Numbered from the stretch's first letter, positions 33,746-46,520 are shown. The stretch: 64,000 nucleotides of DNA from Eutreptiella sp. 'Long Island Sound 2002' (GCA_964036045.1 OZ038397.1:26219346-26283345); one strand, 5' to 3'. A program made the numbers and translations. Notes: generated from the sequence alone by a model not told the origin.

Positions 33746-34007
33746 CGTAAACACACATATGACGTGTGGCACCCATCTGCCAGTCCTCGTTGGCGACCAG
33801 CCACACGGACACCCCAACGCAGGCGTCACACGCGTGGGCCAGGGCTCTGCAGTGTGGCACACGCCGGCCGCGCAAGTCCCCCCGGCACGTCTCTGAGTGA
33901 GTCAGTCGCCAGTCGCCGGACGGGACACAATCATGCGGCTTCAAAAGGGGGGATGGAGTCCGGGAGACCGCAGCACACATACAAGCGATCAGTGCGGCGC
34001 CGATCAT
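33746..34007 (-). CDS. Putative first exon of a secreted Cys-rich protein
   Basis: From ATG at 34007-34005 the frame gives MIGAALIACMCAAVSRTPSP, a plausible short signal peptide with cleavage near residue 15-18. About 70 residues with six further Cys follow (HDCVPSGDW, ETCRGDL, PHCRALAHACDACVGVSVWL, HMCVYG). The exon closes on a strong donor, TTACG|GTGAGT, at 33746/33745. A signal peptide plus a consensus donor argues for a real exon. Candidate downstream exons are only the unassigned fragments at 31.7-33.4 kb. No family is recognisable. Alternatively it is a chance ORF. Confidence 0.35.
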
Positions 34008-36109
34008 TGTGAGGTTTGTGGGCAGTTGCTGGCGGTTACGAAAACCGTTGCACGGGAAGTCCGGGTGCACAGACCCGCGGCCGCCGGGCACTCCCCGGAC
34101 TCCAAGGTCGAGGGTATAAACCCCAGGTTTGCCACAGCGGTGGTCGGAAACACGCCCGATGGTGCGCTATTGTGTCCGCAAGTGGTGCTCAGTAATGGCA
34201 CCCGTGAGGCCACTGGGACGCCCTCCAGCCTCTTGACTGTCACGTGTTTTGTGGGCAAGTGGCAACGCGGAGGCGCGGGCGACAGGAGCAAAATTATAGT
34301 GGGCAGCCGCTTTGGGTCCCCTGATTCGGGGTGAAGGGTTTGACCCCAGCGAGGCCAGGGCCCACGCCCATGGATGCATTGGAAGGGAAGGGACCTCAGA
34401 GGCGGCCCCAGAAGCAGTGAGATAGGCGGTTGGAAGAGGTTGCCAAAGCGGTTGGGGGCGGTTACCGTCGGTTACAGGTGCCATTGAAGCCGGCACTTGC
34501 CGTTCGGGGGACAGTGGCTGGGCATTGGCTGGGCGCCCCAAGGCGGGGTGGGGGTGGGGCTCCCCTCCTTCCAATGCATCCCTGGGCCACCCCACGCCTT
34601 GGTAAGGGAATAAACGGCAAACAATAAATGGCAAACTGTGCCATCGCCCTGCTATTGCGCTCAACTGTGGATCAGCCGGACAGCCACTTGGCGGCGGGGG
34701 GGCGGGGGCTGGGGTCGGTAGGTCATTCCGGCCGGAGAGACAAGCGTGTTGTTCACCACACGTCCCCAGGGGAAACAAGATGTTGGGAGTCAAGTACACC
34801 TGCTGGGGATTGGGGGCGGGGGGGCAAGCCTCTTCAGTACACTGGCGGTGGGGAGGGGGTGCTTCATACAGACGGGGTTGGTACCGTGGGGCACACCCAG
34901 TGCCCAGTGCCATGTCATGTGGGGCGACCTGCAGTTGGTGCCTCTTGGGAGTTGGGGGGAAGGGGCGTTATTTGTGGGTCAGAGTGGAATGTTTGTCCCA
35001 CTGGGGCAGGGGGCGCTGGCCACATCGGCATCTGATCATCGCATGCACTGAGCCGTGCCCAGTGATAAACACTGATGGACCGCCTTTGCTTCCGATATGG
35101 CGTCGCCCCTTCTCTTGCCACCCCCCCCCCCCCCCCCAACGCAGCCGTTAGGCACCGCGGGTTAGCCCCCCAAGGCCGTCGGTTGGGGTCAGCCGCTATC
35201 ACAGGGAGGTCAGTCTGCCTTCAAATGCCACCTTTCATCTTACAACCGCCATCCGTAACCGTCCAACCACCATGCGCGACCCCGCCAACCGCCAGCCGCG
35301 ACCCCGCATCGGTGACCCTTCCAACCGCCATCAATAGCCCCCTTATCGCCATCGATAATACTCCCAACGCCGTGGGTGTCCCTAAGGACAAGCCCGCAGC
35401 AGCCCTCGGATCTGTGCTTTTGTAGAGCACCCGGAGACAATGGTCTTATGAAGGTGCCACTCTGGTGGTTTCCACTCTGATGGACATGCAGACAGCCAAG
35501 GGATGTGGGTGGGGCCCGAAGTGCCTCGGTGCACACTGGGCTGGGATCTCAGGGCGATTGACACCCTTGTCTGCCAGCGCTCAGCTGTGCACCTCGCTGA
35601 CAGATGACACCCCTCCGCATGAACACATCCGCAGCAGCACCCGACCATCACTGACCATCAGTGTTCGACTGGAATACCGGTAGTGCGGCAGCCAATGTTG
35701 TTCTTGGTGTTGCCGTGGCAGAGAAACGGGACGGTTGCAGGTAACACACACATAGTTCCTCCGTTGAAAGGTCTGGGTGTCGTGCTGCGAGTAGGGCTTG
35801 CTCAGGTGCCCCAGGGTCCGTGACTACTCTGACCCTTTTTTTATAACAGCACACTCTGCCATCAGAATCACCGTTCATCTTTGAACAAACAAAGTAAAGA
35901 CACTTCTCACCAAAGGCCGCCCACCTCCGCTAGAATGCCTGTTTCTGGTGTTCAGTACTGGAACCTACGGAATCGGGCTAATAAATCGGGGCGAATCGGG
36001 GGAATCGGGTCCCGATTCGGGGGGGAAGGGGGTTGCACTAGTGCTTCATCCAACCCACAATTTGCTTCCTCCACTCCTCTACTTGATCCATCCATTCTAC
36101 ATATCCCAG
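34008..36109. other. No gene recognised
   Basis: GC-rich sequence with short overlapping ORFs. Tandem words of the type CCGCCATCxxTAACC occur at 35229-35360, and there is a C run at 35121-35138. I see no motif, splice pattern or RNA gene that I can support. Confidence 0.4.
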
Positions 36110-37236
36110 CCCACATCACCAGTCACACCACACCACACCACACCACACCACACCACACCACACCACACCACACCACATCACACCACACCACACCACACCA
36201 CATCACCAGTCACACCACACCACACCACACCACACCACACCACACCACACCACACCACACCACACCACACCACACCACACCACACCACACCACACCACAC
36301 CACACCACATCACACCACACCACACCACACCACACCACATCACCAGTCACACCACACCACACCACACCACACCACACCACACCACACCACACCACACCAC
36401 ACCACACCACACCACACCACATCACACCACACCACACCACACCACATCACCAGTCACACCACACCACACCACACCACACCACACCACACCACACCACACC
36501 ACACCACACCACACCACACCACACCACACCACACCACACCACACCACACCACACCACACCACACCACACCACACCACACCACATCACCAGTCACACCACA
36601 CCACACCACACCACACCACACCACATCACCAGTCACACCACACCACACCACACCACACCACACCACACCACACCACACCACACCACACCACACCACACCA
36701 CACCACACCACACCACACCACACCACACCACACCACATCACCAGTCACACCACACCACACCACACCACACCACACCACATCACCAGTCACACCACACCAC
36801 ACCACACCACACCACACCACATCACCAGTCACACCACACCACACCACACCACACCACACCACACCACACCACACCACACCACACCACACCACACCACACC
36901 ACACCACACCACACCACACCACACCACACCACACCACACCACACCACACCACACCACACCACACCACACCACACCACACCACACCACATCACCAGTCACA
37001 CCACACCACACCACACCACACCACACCACATCACCAGTCACACCACACCACACCACACCACACCACACCACACCACACCACACCACACCACACCACACCA
37101 CACCACACCACACCACACCACACCACACCACACCACACCACACCACACCACACCACACCACACCACACCACACCACACCACACCACACCACACCACACCA
37201 CACCACACCACACCACACCACAACACACCACACCTA
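36110..37236 (+). repeat. CACAC pentanucleotide array with ATCACCAGT interruptions
   Basis: About 1.1 kb of ACCAC/CACAC units. ATCACCAGT interrupts the run at 36115, 36202, 36339, 36446, 36583, 36625, 36737, 36779, 36821, 36988 and 37030. Every interval is 2 modulo 5, with 42 bp four times and 137 bp twice, so segments with an interruption have been copied. The long HTTPH and VWCGV ORFs on either strand are by-products. Confidence 0.97.
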
Positions 37237-37629
37237 CAGCGACACTTCAGCAAGCCAATGACGCACTGATAGTGCGCTGCTGGAAGCAGATCACAGGCAC
37301 ATCCCGCCACGCCCACATGGAGTCGCTGTGGGGACCCTGGAGGGATGGCTGTCTGGAACTCCACCGCTCGGCACACCCATGGCTCCCACCACCCCCAAAA
37401 CCACATCACCCCCACACCACACACCAGAGCCCTCACAGCTTCCAACCACCCGTACGCCTACATCCATGTAGTTACCACAGAGCATGACGGATCCACTAAA
37501 CAACGGCCATGTAAAGCTTCCTTTCCTGACTCATTGTCCCGTTGTTCTCAACAGCTGCACTGCACACGCGCTGATGTGGTCATGCCATCCTGCGAAACTG
37601 ATCCTGCATCAGAGCTTTCCAAACCTTCC

Positions 37630-37788
37630 TCATTTCTCAATCAATGGCTCCTCATCGTCTTCAGATGTGGGCTCCTCATATTTGTGCTCGATGCTGCCAG
37701 GCAACCACAGGCTCAGGAGGTATGCCAAGAGCAGACTGCCCCCAAGAATGTAGAAGCTGAAATGGTAGTTCAGGGGCCATGAGAATCC
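37630..37788 (-). CDS. MFS transporter exon 8, C-terminus
   Basis: Acceptor GCATCTTTCAG before 37788. The frame joins exon 7 without remainder: GFSWPLNYHFSFYILGG, then TM12 (LLLAYLLSLWLPGSI) and an acidic cytosolic tail (YEEPTSEDDEEPLIEK) ending in TGA at 37630. F-P-L/F-x-Y-H-F followed by a hydrophobic helix is the usual end of ZIF-like proteins. The di-acidic/LI-type tail could be a vacuolar sorting signal (inference). Confidence 0.78.
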   Translation of the reverse strand, partial: GFSWPLNYHFSFYILGGSLLLAYLLSLWLPGSIEHKYEEPTSEDDEEPLIEK

Positions 37789-40000
37789 CTGAAAGATGCG
37801 CGTGCACTGCAGCAGTCCCAAGAGTCCAGGGGTGCAGGCGCTGGGTAGCAGCAGGTAGCAAAGTGGTGTTCAACAGCCAAATGCGGCAGCATTCGGGGGA
37901 TCATAGCGCACAAAGGGTCTCCAATTTCAGGGGGTGGGGCTGCATGAATTAGGAGAGGTGTTGAGAGCAGCCGTATCAAGTAGAGATGTTGGGAGCTGTT
38001 CTATAGCAATGTGGGCTGTTGTATCGGGGCTGTGGCAGAGAGGAGAGCTGTCATTCAAACATGCAGGACCGTCCCTACCACTCAAGCAACCACTACCAAC
38101 CGTGGGTATTGGCACACCACCCCCTTCCATCATTGTACCCCAAGCATCTTATAAAGCTCCGCATATTTTAGCCCCCCCCCCCCTCCTTGGCCAACCACCA
38201 AGGCCTTGTGCCAAACCCCCCCCCCCCCTTGGCTTGTGCCCAAACGAAATCTTATAGCCCCGAACCAACACCAGCAGCAAAACAATGACTTTCCTGCAAG
38301 ACAGTGGTGTATCTATTCCTTGGCCCAAAGGGAGGACAACGAGGTTTTTTGTCTCCTCTTCTTATGTCTCCTGTATGAAGTCATCATCAGGTTCCAAAAC
38401 AAGACCATCCCATGAGGCAATCAGGCTTGGGCTCGAATAAGGGATGGCTTGGACAAAGTTGGGTTGGCGTCCGAGCAACAGTCACCAGAGGGGGTCATAA
38501 TACCCGGATATGGGGCTTGGAGGGGACAGACGGGGAGGGGGCTCAATCCGGGACAAATGCAAACGGACACGTTCTGTCCCAAATATCCCAGCGCAATGGG
38601 TCCCAAAATCTCTGAGCCACAATGTGAGCGTTGCAAGTGTCTGTTCAAGATGCGGTGTGCAGCGGGTTAGCGAGCTGCGGCACACGGTAAGACCCGACGC
38701 TGAGGCCATGGTGTTTTGGCATGGAGAACGTGGCCCAATGTGTCCCACACAGTTCGTAGCATAATTGGACCCACACGGCTTTTGCCACACAAAACTAGTA
38801 AATGCCCCAGTGCAATGGCCGTTGCGGGTCAAAAGAGGGCGGTTGTATGACAGCCAACGGCCATGAGGCGAACTGCCCACAGCGCCACACCAACGGTGGT
38901 TGTGCACGACGCACTGCACCACCAATGAGACAACAACGCTTGTCCACTCACAAACGCCTTGCCTCAAAGGGGGTGACACCCCTGCCCTTCCCGAAATCAA
39001 TGGTGCCTTCCTGATAATCAAGAAATGAAGGCAAATGTTGCGGTTGGGGCAGCTGAGGAACGTTCGAGGCAATTCGAGATAGCATTTTTTTTTGTGAAAC
39101 GCAATGATATTGGGGGCTACACCTATGCGCCGCAGCCGCTACAGGACAGGAACAAATCTCTTAAACTGCAGAAACAGTGAAACCTGCAACAAGAAGGAAA
39201 AACCACCATTCCACGACCATTTGGAGTACTTGCCTGTGCAAAAGCTACTGAGTTTGTTGGGGTAGGGTGGGGGGGGTGCACATTGATCTCCCCGGTTGAG
39301 GATGGTGCACGGGAGGTGGTGGCGGAGGGTTTCATGAGTGGAATGCAATAGGAAATCTGAGTGTGATGAAATACACATGCAACAATGCACCATGGGCACC
39401 TACAAGAAGCATGCACGACAATACAATCAATTCGATGGCAAGTTTGCAGTCTGGTTTCTCGTTCTAGTATTGTTCTAATCTAGCCTAGCACGTTCTAGTC
39501 AAGACAAGACAATACAATACAATAGTCAATACAATGACAATGAATTCCCTATCTTGTTTGCTGCCGGAATTATTCCCAAGGCGTGCTGCAGGCGCACCGC
39601 AGGGGAGGAGCCCTCATTGTCTCCTGTATGCTCACCAATGTATTTCTGCAACTGACATTGGGCAGATAACGTGTCAAAACAAACTGTATTTCCCACTAAA
39701 AATGCCAGATTGCTGTCTAAACCTGCTGTTTTTGCCCTGTCGACGTAGCTCCCGCAGTAGTGGATGGTTCTCAGGGTGGTCATGGGAAAGCTAACTTACT
39801 CTTGGGCGCTGTGCAGAAACACCCCCAAAGACCCCCCCTGCCCTGCCGTAGATGGCTTCTAGCCAATGGTCACGGGTTGGTTGTCAACAGCTGTTCACAA
39901 GCAACCTGATCACCCGGGATGACTTGAGGCCTGGCCACCCCTGCATCCTATGCCCTCCAGAACTAGGTGCGCTTGCAGGGAACAGGAGTGTGGCATCTAC
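37789..40000. other. MFS intron 7; no other gene recognised
   Basis: 2.2 kb between exons 7 and 8. It has C runs at 38169 and 38217. A minus-strand ORF at 39526-39783 (85 codons) has ordinary protein composition but no recognisable motif. Confidence 0.5.
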
Positions 40001-40225
40001 CTGGTGCAATGACCATGCGAAGAGCGAGGACACGGCGGATGGAATCACCAGCCGTGAAGCCGATGTGACTGCGTGGGCCAACCCCACAAACGCCCCCCGG
40101 GCGCTGGCTGGCACGGCGTTGCTCAGGAATACGCAATTGGTGGACAGCGCCATTTGGTATGGCACGTTCAGAGCAATGAACACCACACTGAGCGACACCG
40201 CCACACTGCTCTGGGAACCCACAAC
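40001..40225 (-). CDS. MFS transporter exon 7
   Basis: Acceptor CATCTGCACAG before 40225 and donor CAG|GTAGAT after 40001, exactly 75 codons. It encodes TM10 (SSVAVSLSVVFIALNVPYQM), LSNAVPASARGAFVGLAHAV and PSAVSSLFAWSL. These correspond to I-N-N-S-V-P ... R-G-x-x-N-G-L-x-x-x-x-x-S and G-P-x-x-x-G-x-L-F-x-W-S, the most recognisable part of ZIF-like transporters. Confidence 0.78.
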
Positions 40226-40321
40226 CTGTGCAGATGGCCAGCAGACTGTGAATTGTTGGCAGGGCAGAGGGTTTGCACAAGATGTGTTCATAGGTGTGCA
40301 CCCCAACACACTCAGTACCAC

Positions 40322-40323
<2 letters not shown>

Positions 40324-40352
<29 letters not shown>
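40324..40352 (+). repeat. (CA)n microsatellite
   Basis: About 14 CA units in the intron upstream of MFS exon 7. Confidence 0.95.
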
Positions 40353-41223
40353 TCGGGAACCGCAATAATAAAACAAGAGCACAAACCAAAACAGCCGTTG
40401 AAGAGGAATTGAATTACGGACGATCTCAAACGGAGATGGCCCGAAAAAAGACATTCGTGCCTTCAACTCATGTCGGCAACAGCACACTTAAGCACGCCCT
40501 AAGTGGGCATAATACTTGAGTCCATGGGAACCAGGACAAAACCACAACACAGCGGTACAGCGGGGAACAAGAGAACTCAGGAGCCACAAAGCATTGCAAG
40601 AAATCTTTCGTTCTGATGGAGACGAAGGCAGGCAAGGGTGCCGCACCAGGATCCAACAGTCCTACTGGCCGTCTTGGCCTTGCAGAGCAAAACAAAAAAG
40701 TCTGCTTGTGGTTTCCTGTGATACTATGACTTGGGAGACGCTCTGTAGCGGAGCACCATGCTGTCTGAGGAAGCCATCTCGGCTGTTGAGGCATGTATCG
40801 CATCCCAGTGTTTGTGTGCTAACGAGCACACAAACATACAAACTCTGTGTGTGGGGGGGGGGGATTACCATTTTTAAGCAGGTCTCCCGGTTGAGCCTGT
40901 ATGCCCACACTGGCGTCCTCGGGTCTGGTCGCTCCCCCATTGGTGAGGCCCACGGTGCAGGCCAGGGCTGCGTCCCTGTGCTGCCCCTCGACCAGTGCGA
41001 TATGCACTCGAGGCCAGACCCTGGCTCGCTGCCCCAGGACCACCCTGGAAGTGGGGTGGTGGCTCCGTGACTTCCGCCTGTTCCAGCTCCACGGTATTAG
41101 TTCAACGAGCCCGTCATCGCCATGTTGCCCCGTGTGTTGTGCGTGTACTGGGGCTTTCACAGCTGGTGGTGCTCACGGAGCGAGGCGGCCTCCACGGCCT
41201 ACTCGATTTGGCGATGTCCCCAG

Positions 41224-41354
<131 letters not shown>

Positions 41355-41678
41355 CAAGGAATCCATTCGAATCTGCTCCAACTGCGAGGTTCAACAATCC
41401 TAAAGTTCTACCACTGCTGCAAACCATGAGTTCGATTGTTCTGCCCTGCAGGTGGGGCTGCCCAGTGGGCCGACGCCATAAGTACAGATGCCGCCAACAC
41501 ACCACGGCTCCTGCCCTCAGAACCATCCACAGAACAACAAGACACACATTGCATGCTCGTGTGCCCTACCGCTCCCCACATCCCAGCCCAGTGCATCCCT
41601 GAAGACTCAAGGAGAGGGGGGGGGGGGGGCAGGCTCGATACCGGGCGCCTGGTCACTGAAAAATAACCTAGATGTTAG

Positions 41679-41702
41679 GTAGGTGTGTGTGTGTGTGTGT
41701 GT
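41679..41702 (+). repeat. Short (GT)n microsatellite
   Basis: About 12 GT units. Flanking text near 41690-41725 and 42000-42030 (GTGTGTGTAACGCCCAA / GTGTGTGACGCCCAATAC) is also similar, so this is part of a local duplication. Confidence 0.85.
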
Positions 41703-42433
41703 AACGCCCAAGACTTTTCAATGCACAAACTGCGAGGTTCAACTCCTACTTCCTACTGCATGACGGCCGAACCATATGTTCTGCCATTCTGCCAGCGGGC
41801 GCACTACTGGCTGGCCCAGAACTTGGGTGCCAGAACTTGGGGTGGAGGCACTTTCCTCTATGGACATGCAACAATGCAACAAGAGGTTTGTGTGTGTGTC
41901 CGTGTGTGCGCGTGTGTGGGGCGGGGGTTTCACCATTTGTATCAAGTCTCCCGGTTGAGCCTGTTTGGCCACACTGGGGTCCCCGGGTCGGGGTGTGTAA
42001 GCGCGTGTGTGTGTGTGACGCCCAATACCATTTGACACCACATCATGGTGTTCACGAACATACATCACCTCTCTGCCGCTCTGTCCACACAGCATCAATG
42101 TTCAGACCCTTTCCATACACCGCTGCCACAAGAGCCCTTTCCTGTACAGCTCCCACTGCACCCTGCAGCCTTGCGTGCCCATGGCCCATGCCCTGTGCGG
42201 CCCTGTGACTGCACGCAGAGATGGAAATGGCCTGCATGATGCTGACTGTCCCAGTTTCCAGGCCCCCCGTACCTTGGAACTCCGCACTGTGCTGGTGATG
42301 TGTTTCGGCCAGTCCCAACAAAACCCAATGTGCAGCGGCTTGCCCCCCAAAGATGCCACACCAAGACGCTCACTGAACAAACAGGCTAAGCTGCTGCTAT
42401 CTGCTATCGGACACCAGCCCTGGCATCACATAC

Positions 42434-42553
42434 CTCACGAATCCATGGGACGAGCACCAGCACCGTCCCCAAGAAAATAGTCTCAAGAGCCCATGAGCGC
42501 CGGAAGCCCATCCACGAGACGAGGAGCGGGCCCAGTGTCGGGCATGTCAGGAT
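42434..42553 (-). CDS. MFS transporter exon 6 (exon 5 not found)
   Basis: Acceptor CCCTGTGCAG before 42553 and donor GAG|GTATGT after 42434, 40 codons. It encodes CPTLGPLLVSWMGFRRSWAL, the family's Y-P-x-L-x-x-x-x-G motif, and TM9 (ETIFLGTVLVLVPWI). Confidence 0.7.
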
Positions 42554-42841
42554 CTGCACAGGGCCAGACCACATCATGATCATGCCTTGTTGGCTGCAGA
42601 CATGACGTGGGGGCTCGAGCGGTGGGCGGATCCTGGGCCCGCGTGGTGCACCGTTGGCACTGCGGCTTGCTGCCCTCGGAGGGGGTGTGGGTGCAGGCCG
42701 GGCGTTGTGTGCGGGTCGACCGGTGCCCAGAACAGAACTCTCGGCGCTTCTGCCAGAGAAGAACTACCGGAAGGACTGGACCCCCCAAAGGCCCACAAGA
42801 CGGAGTAGAAGCTGCTTTGCTTCGCGTACTACACACCACTT

Positions 42842-43040
42842 CGGAGTTTTCCTGAAGGGGGGGGGGGGGAGCTGTGGGGGGGACCCCCCCCCCCCCCTTC
42901 AGGAGACCCTGAGTTGTTAGAGGCGCTGAAGGCGCCAAACAAATTTTTTGGCGTAAACTGACTTGCGCTGAAGGTGCCAGAAAATTTTTTTGATTGGCTG
43001 AAGACCCGGAGCAAAATTTGCCCAATCACTTAAGGGGGGG
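42842..43040. mobile_element. hAT-type MITE relative, worn copy
   Basis: Left end CGGAGTTTTCCTGAAG is two changes from the terminal repeat of the intact copies. The interior (GAGTTGTTAGAGGCGCTGAAG, GACCCGGAGCAAAATTTGCC, CAATCACTTAAGG and opposed G and C runs) is shared with 44811-45012 and 50403-50699. The right terminal repeat is lost. It lies in an MFS intron. Confidence 0.7.
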
Positions 43041-43626
43041 GGGGTCCGAGGAGGGGGGGGGGGGTGATCTGGCGGACCCCCCCCCCCCCAGGCCAAACCA
43101 CCCCCCCACCCAAAACCAAAAAAAGTTTCCTCTGGGGAAAAATGAATCTTTGAATAGAAAGCCACAAATGAGAGGCCCATTTTAGGTACACAACCTTTTT
43201 GTGCCCTCATACCCCCCCCACCACCCACCCAACTTCACGACCACCGGCACGACGAAGCGACATCGTTGTACCAGTCCGGAGCCCTGAACCGTCGCCCGTC
43301 TGCCTCTGATCAAGGGCCACATAGACGACAGCTGCTTTTCCTGTGCGTCATACGACAGTCACAGCGGAGTTTCCAGGTCCAGTGAAGTGGTGCAGGCGGT
43401 GAACCCGGAACTGCCGACGGTCAACCGTCAACCGCCGACATTTGATGGTCAACTGACGAACCGTTGAAGGGCGTCGGCAAGCGCTGCGTGGGGCTGCGCC
43501 GCCCAACACACGCACCCCGAACACCCGGGCTGTCCGTATGGAAAAAAGGGGTCGTAACGCCAACAGAAACGAGGTTCACGGGGACGCTCTCTCTGCTGTA
43601 TGGTCAAGACATGGGCAAGACACAAG

Positions 43627-43740
43627 ACCACAGAAACAGTGTTGAACAATGGTTGGCGGTTGGCGGCGGTTGGCGGTTGGCGATTGCCAGTTGGCAGTTG
43701 GTGGCGGTTGGCGGTTGGCGGTTGGTGGTCCTTGGGGGCT
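43627..43740 (+). repeat. GGCGGTTGGCGGTTGGC short tandem repeat
   Basis: GTTGGCGGTTGGCGGTTGG and close variants (7-8 bp units) fill this stretch in an MFS intron. Confidence 0.8.
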
Positions 43741-43748
43741 GTCTTTAA

Positions 43749-43790
43749 GGGCTGTCCTTCTCCAAACAATTGGGGTTCTCAAGGACAGCC
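43749..43790. repeat. Hairpin related to the 30.6-kb inverted repeat
   Basis: GGCTGTCCTT and AAGGACAGCC flank CTCCAAACAATTGGGGTTCTC. The preceding GGGGGCTGTCTTTAAGGGCT matches the tandem copy at 30588. Confidence 0.6.
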
Positions 43791-43841
43791 GTGCCGAACA
43801 CGCGCCAGCCCCACGCTGGCATGGCACGCCGGGGCACACAC

Positions 43842-43996
43842 CTCGCATTCAACCCAAAGCCAGCAGAGCTCTTGATCCAAAGAGGGAACACCTGGGCAAA
43901 GCCCGCGAAAGCCCCCCCGAGGATGGCGTAGAGCGTGATGCTGAGGGCCCCCTTGGTGGTGCTGAGGGCCTGGACCATGGCCCGCGTCACACTTTC
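43842..43996 (-). CDS. MFS transporter exon 4
   Basis: Acceptor GATTCCCGCAG before 43996. It encodes TM7 (GALSITLYAILGGAFAGFAQ) and VFPLWIKSSAGFGLN, equivalent to the conserved E-V-F-P-L-W ... G-G-L-G block of the family. The donor AG|GTGTGT leaves two bases of a codon, so a following exon must begin with one completing base. None is evident before 42553. Confidence 0.72.
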
Positions 43997-44810
43997 CTGC
44001 GGGAATCGCACGCGACGAAGGACGCGTGTGTGGTCCGCGACAGCCCAGCCCCAGTCCAAAAGTACCGGCAAAACGCCTGAAACGAAAGTGGGGCCCAACC
44101 GGACACCCGCATTCGGACAGGCCTGCGCTCGCGCGCGCGTCACGGGCTGCGATAGAACGCAGGGGTTTCGGGGGTGCACACTCCAACCGCCGCGATCCGC
44201 CAAAACATTTGCCCAGTCCTCAGAAGCACAACCCAAACACGTTGCCGCCGTCTTGCGTGAAGCCCCCCCCCCCCCCCCCATTGCACAGGCACGGGCACCC
44301 CGGTCCAGGAGGGCAACACGCGGTCGCCGTGCTTGGCCACAATCCAACGATGGCCGTCACCCTCCGGACTCTCTCTACGGATCGCGCCGCGGAGCCGCCC
44401 GCGCGAATTGCCCACAGAATGCCCTCGATTGGTCGGCAGTGTCCCAAAGGTCAATCGCAACGTGGCGGCATAGCCCACAGGGGGCGTCCAGCCGCGGTCC
44501 TCCCCCTCACCCCCCCCCCCTCAAAATTGGCCAAAACGTTGAGGATGTCCAAACACAATTCGGCCTCGCCTGGTGCCCTCGTGGGGACGCACCCCCCCCC
44601 AAACAATATCACCCGCAGTGCACACCAGAAACCAGTGACACGGTGCCAAACGCTGTCCGGCCTTCGTCAGCCAAAGAGCAATAGCACAGCGCGGCAACAT
44701 AGCCCGGGCGCTGGCGCAACGCGCGCAGTCCACACGCCGTAGTTCCCGCCACAAAACTTGGGGAAGTTGAATGGGCAAAAACGGGCCTGCGGCTGCCTGC
44801 AGGGGCGGGC

Positions 44811-45012
44811 CAGAGTTTTTCTTAAAGGGGGGGGGGTGGGGGGGGGATGGGGGGGTCCCGAGGGGGGGGGGGGGCTCCCCTCAGGAGACCCTGAGTTGTT
44901 AGAGGGGCCGAAGAAAATTTGCCCAATCACTTCGGGGGGGGGGGGGTCCGAGGGGGTGTCAGACCCCCCCCATCCCCCCTCAGCAGATGCTGAGTTGTTA
45001 AGCAAAACTCTG
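44811..45012. mobile_element. hAT-type MITE, 202 bp
   Basis: Terminal repeats CAGAGTTTTTCTTAA and TTAAGCAAAACTCTG start with the YAGNG pattern typical of hAT elements. The flanking 8-mers GGGCGGGC and GGGCCGGC differ at one base, as expected of an aged 8-bp target duplication. The interior is mostly opposed G and C runs. It has no coding capacity and lies in the intron between MFS exons 3 and 4. Confidence 0.8.
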
Positions 45013-45783
45013 GGGCCGGCCTTGCCGGTCTGGCTCCAACATATCATCACCTCAGCCAAAAGAAGGAAAATCAAACTGCCCAAGAGCCAGTTCTCCACAA
45101 AACAATGCATGGGAGACGTTGTCCACTGAGTTTTCCGGACTACAAACCATCCCCCAAAGCAACACACATGCAACCTGCGGACACCGCCGCCCCAGGGGCA
45201 CGGCGCCCCCCAGTGTTGGCAAGGGGAGTTTGCATCAGCCCTTTGGTACAGGCGCCGAGGCGGGTGCGAGGAGGCAACTCCCAAATTGACCCCATGAAGG
45301 CCCATGTACCAGTGGTCCCACCCATCATAAGGGGTGATCACAGCCGAGTGATCGCGGCCGGTGACCAGGGGTATGCCACCCAAAAGAGCGACTGCACGGC
45401 AGCTTCTCCGCCTTCATGGAACACCCCCTCCCCACAAGTGGTGCCACCAGCCAAACCAAATTATGTACATGGGGCTAACGAACTCCGAGGGAGTGGGAGC
45501 TACTGGCACTTACCCCCTTTGGGCAAGCGCGCCCCTCGGCCCTGACAACGACAGCAATACGAAGTCTACGCCGTCGCCGTGCGCAAAGAAGGCCGTGCTG
45601 AGACATGGACATGAAGCGGGACGGGGGGCGCCCACACGCAATGGGCTCTCCGTCTTGCGGCCGCACAGCGGGGGCCACAAAAGTGGCGGTCCCAAAAGGA
45701 ACGGTCACACGGGTCGTGCTCGTGCCTGCGCAAGGGATGAGCGCGGGACGAGGTGCGCCCGGTGACCGCCACGAGGGGCACAC
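45013..45783. other. MFS intron 3, distal part; no other gene recognised
   Basis: Contains a minus-strand hydrophobic stretch near 45075-45110 (NWLLGSLIFLLLAEVMICW), which I could not place in the transporter because the flanking phases fit without it. Confidence 0.4.
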
Positions 45784-45994
45784 CTGCGCGACATCAGCAT
45801 CCGGTACAACCATCGCCGGATGCCCCTTGTCCTCGGCTGGGGATCGCTTGATGAGCCTGGGGTGGGACTCGTTCAGGAAGCACATCCCAAGGCCGGCCAC
45901 CGCGCAAGACAACGCAATCGGGACGGACAGGCTCAAGAAGTGGGGGTGATCTTGGAAGAACGGGAGATCAAACACGGCGAACTTCTCGGCGGGC
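45784..45994 (-). CDS. MFS transporter exon 3
   Basis: Acceptor GTGTAG before 45994. The first base completes the Arg codon of exon 2, giving HRPAEKFAVFDLPFF. It encodes TM6 (LSLSVPIALSCAVAGLGMCF) and the long central cytosolic loop (NESHPRLIKRS, PAEDKGHP), ending at CAG|GTGTGC. Length and content match the middle of ZIF-like carriers. Confidence 0.75.
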
Positions 45995-46520
45995 CTACAC
46001 GGCGCACCGGGATGGGGGGAAAAGGCAGAGTGACGCGCACAACGGCTTTGGGGTGCGGCGGGCCAGGCCACCCTGCGGGCAAACACCCGGGGCCACATCT
46101 CCACATGGGACACTCCAAAACACCACACATCAACCCGCCCCCTGAGTCGGCAAACCTGGCGGCCAACGAGTCGGTGAGCGTGAGTTTTACCCGACTTGAA
46201 GGGCGGGAACAAAATGTTGGAGGTTGGCACAAAAAAAGGCCTGTTATGCGGTGTTGGCTGTGCAGGTATCATTCCATTTTGCATGGCACTCCTCAATCAG
46301 TGCTGCACCCAAAATTTTGGTTTTTGGCAACTTCGCCGAATTTCGCCGACTTGGGGGGGAGGGGGGCGAGTTGACACATGAGACACCACAGCACTGCACA
46401 TACCACACCGCAAACACCACCACGCCACACACCAAGCCACACACCACAGCAGACTGCACACCAACGTGCGACTCACATGTGAACAACGCAGCGTACGCAG
46501 CAGCCACAAAAATAGAAAAC

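Noticed and set aside
35881-37269. HTTPH/VWCGV repeat proteins of about 450 residues
   Set aside because: Produced in every frame by the CACAC array.
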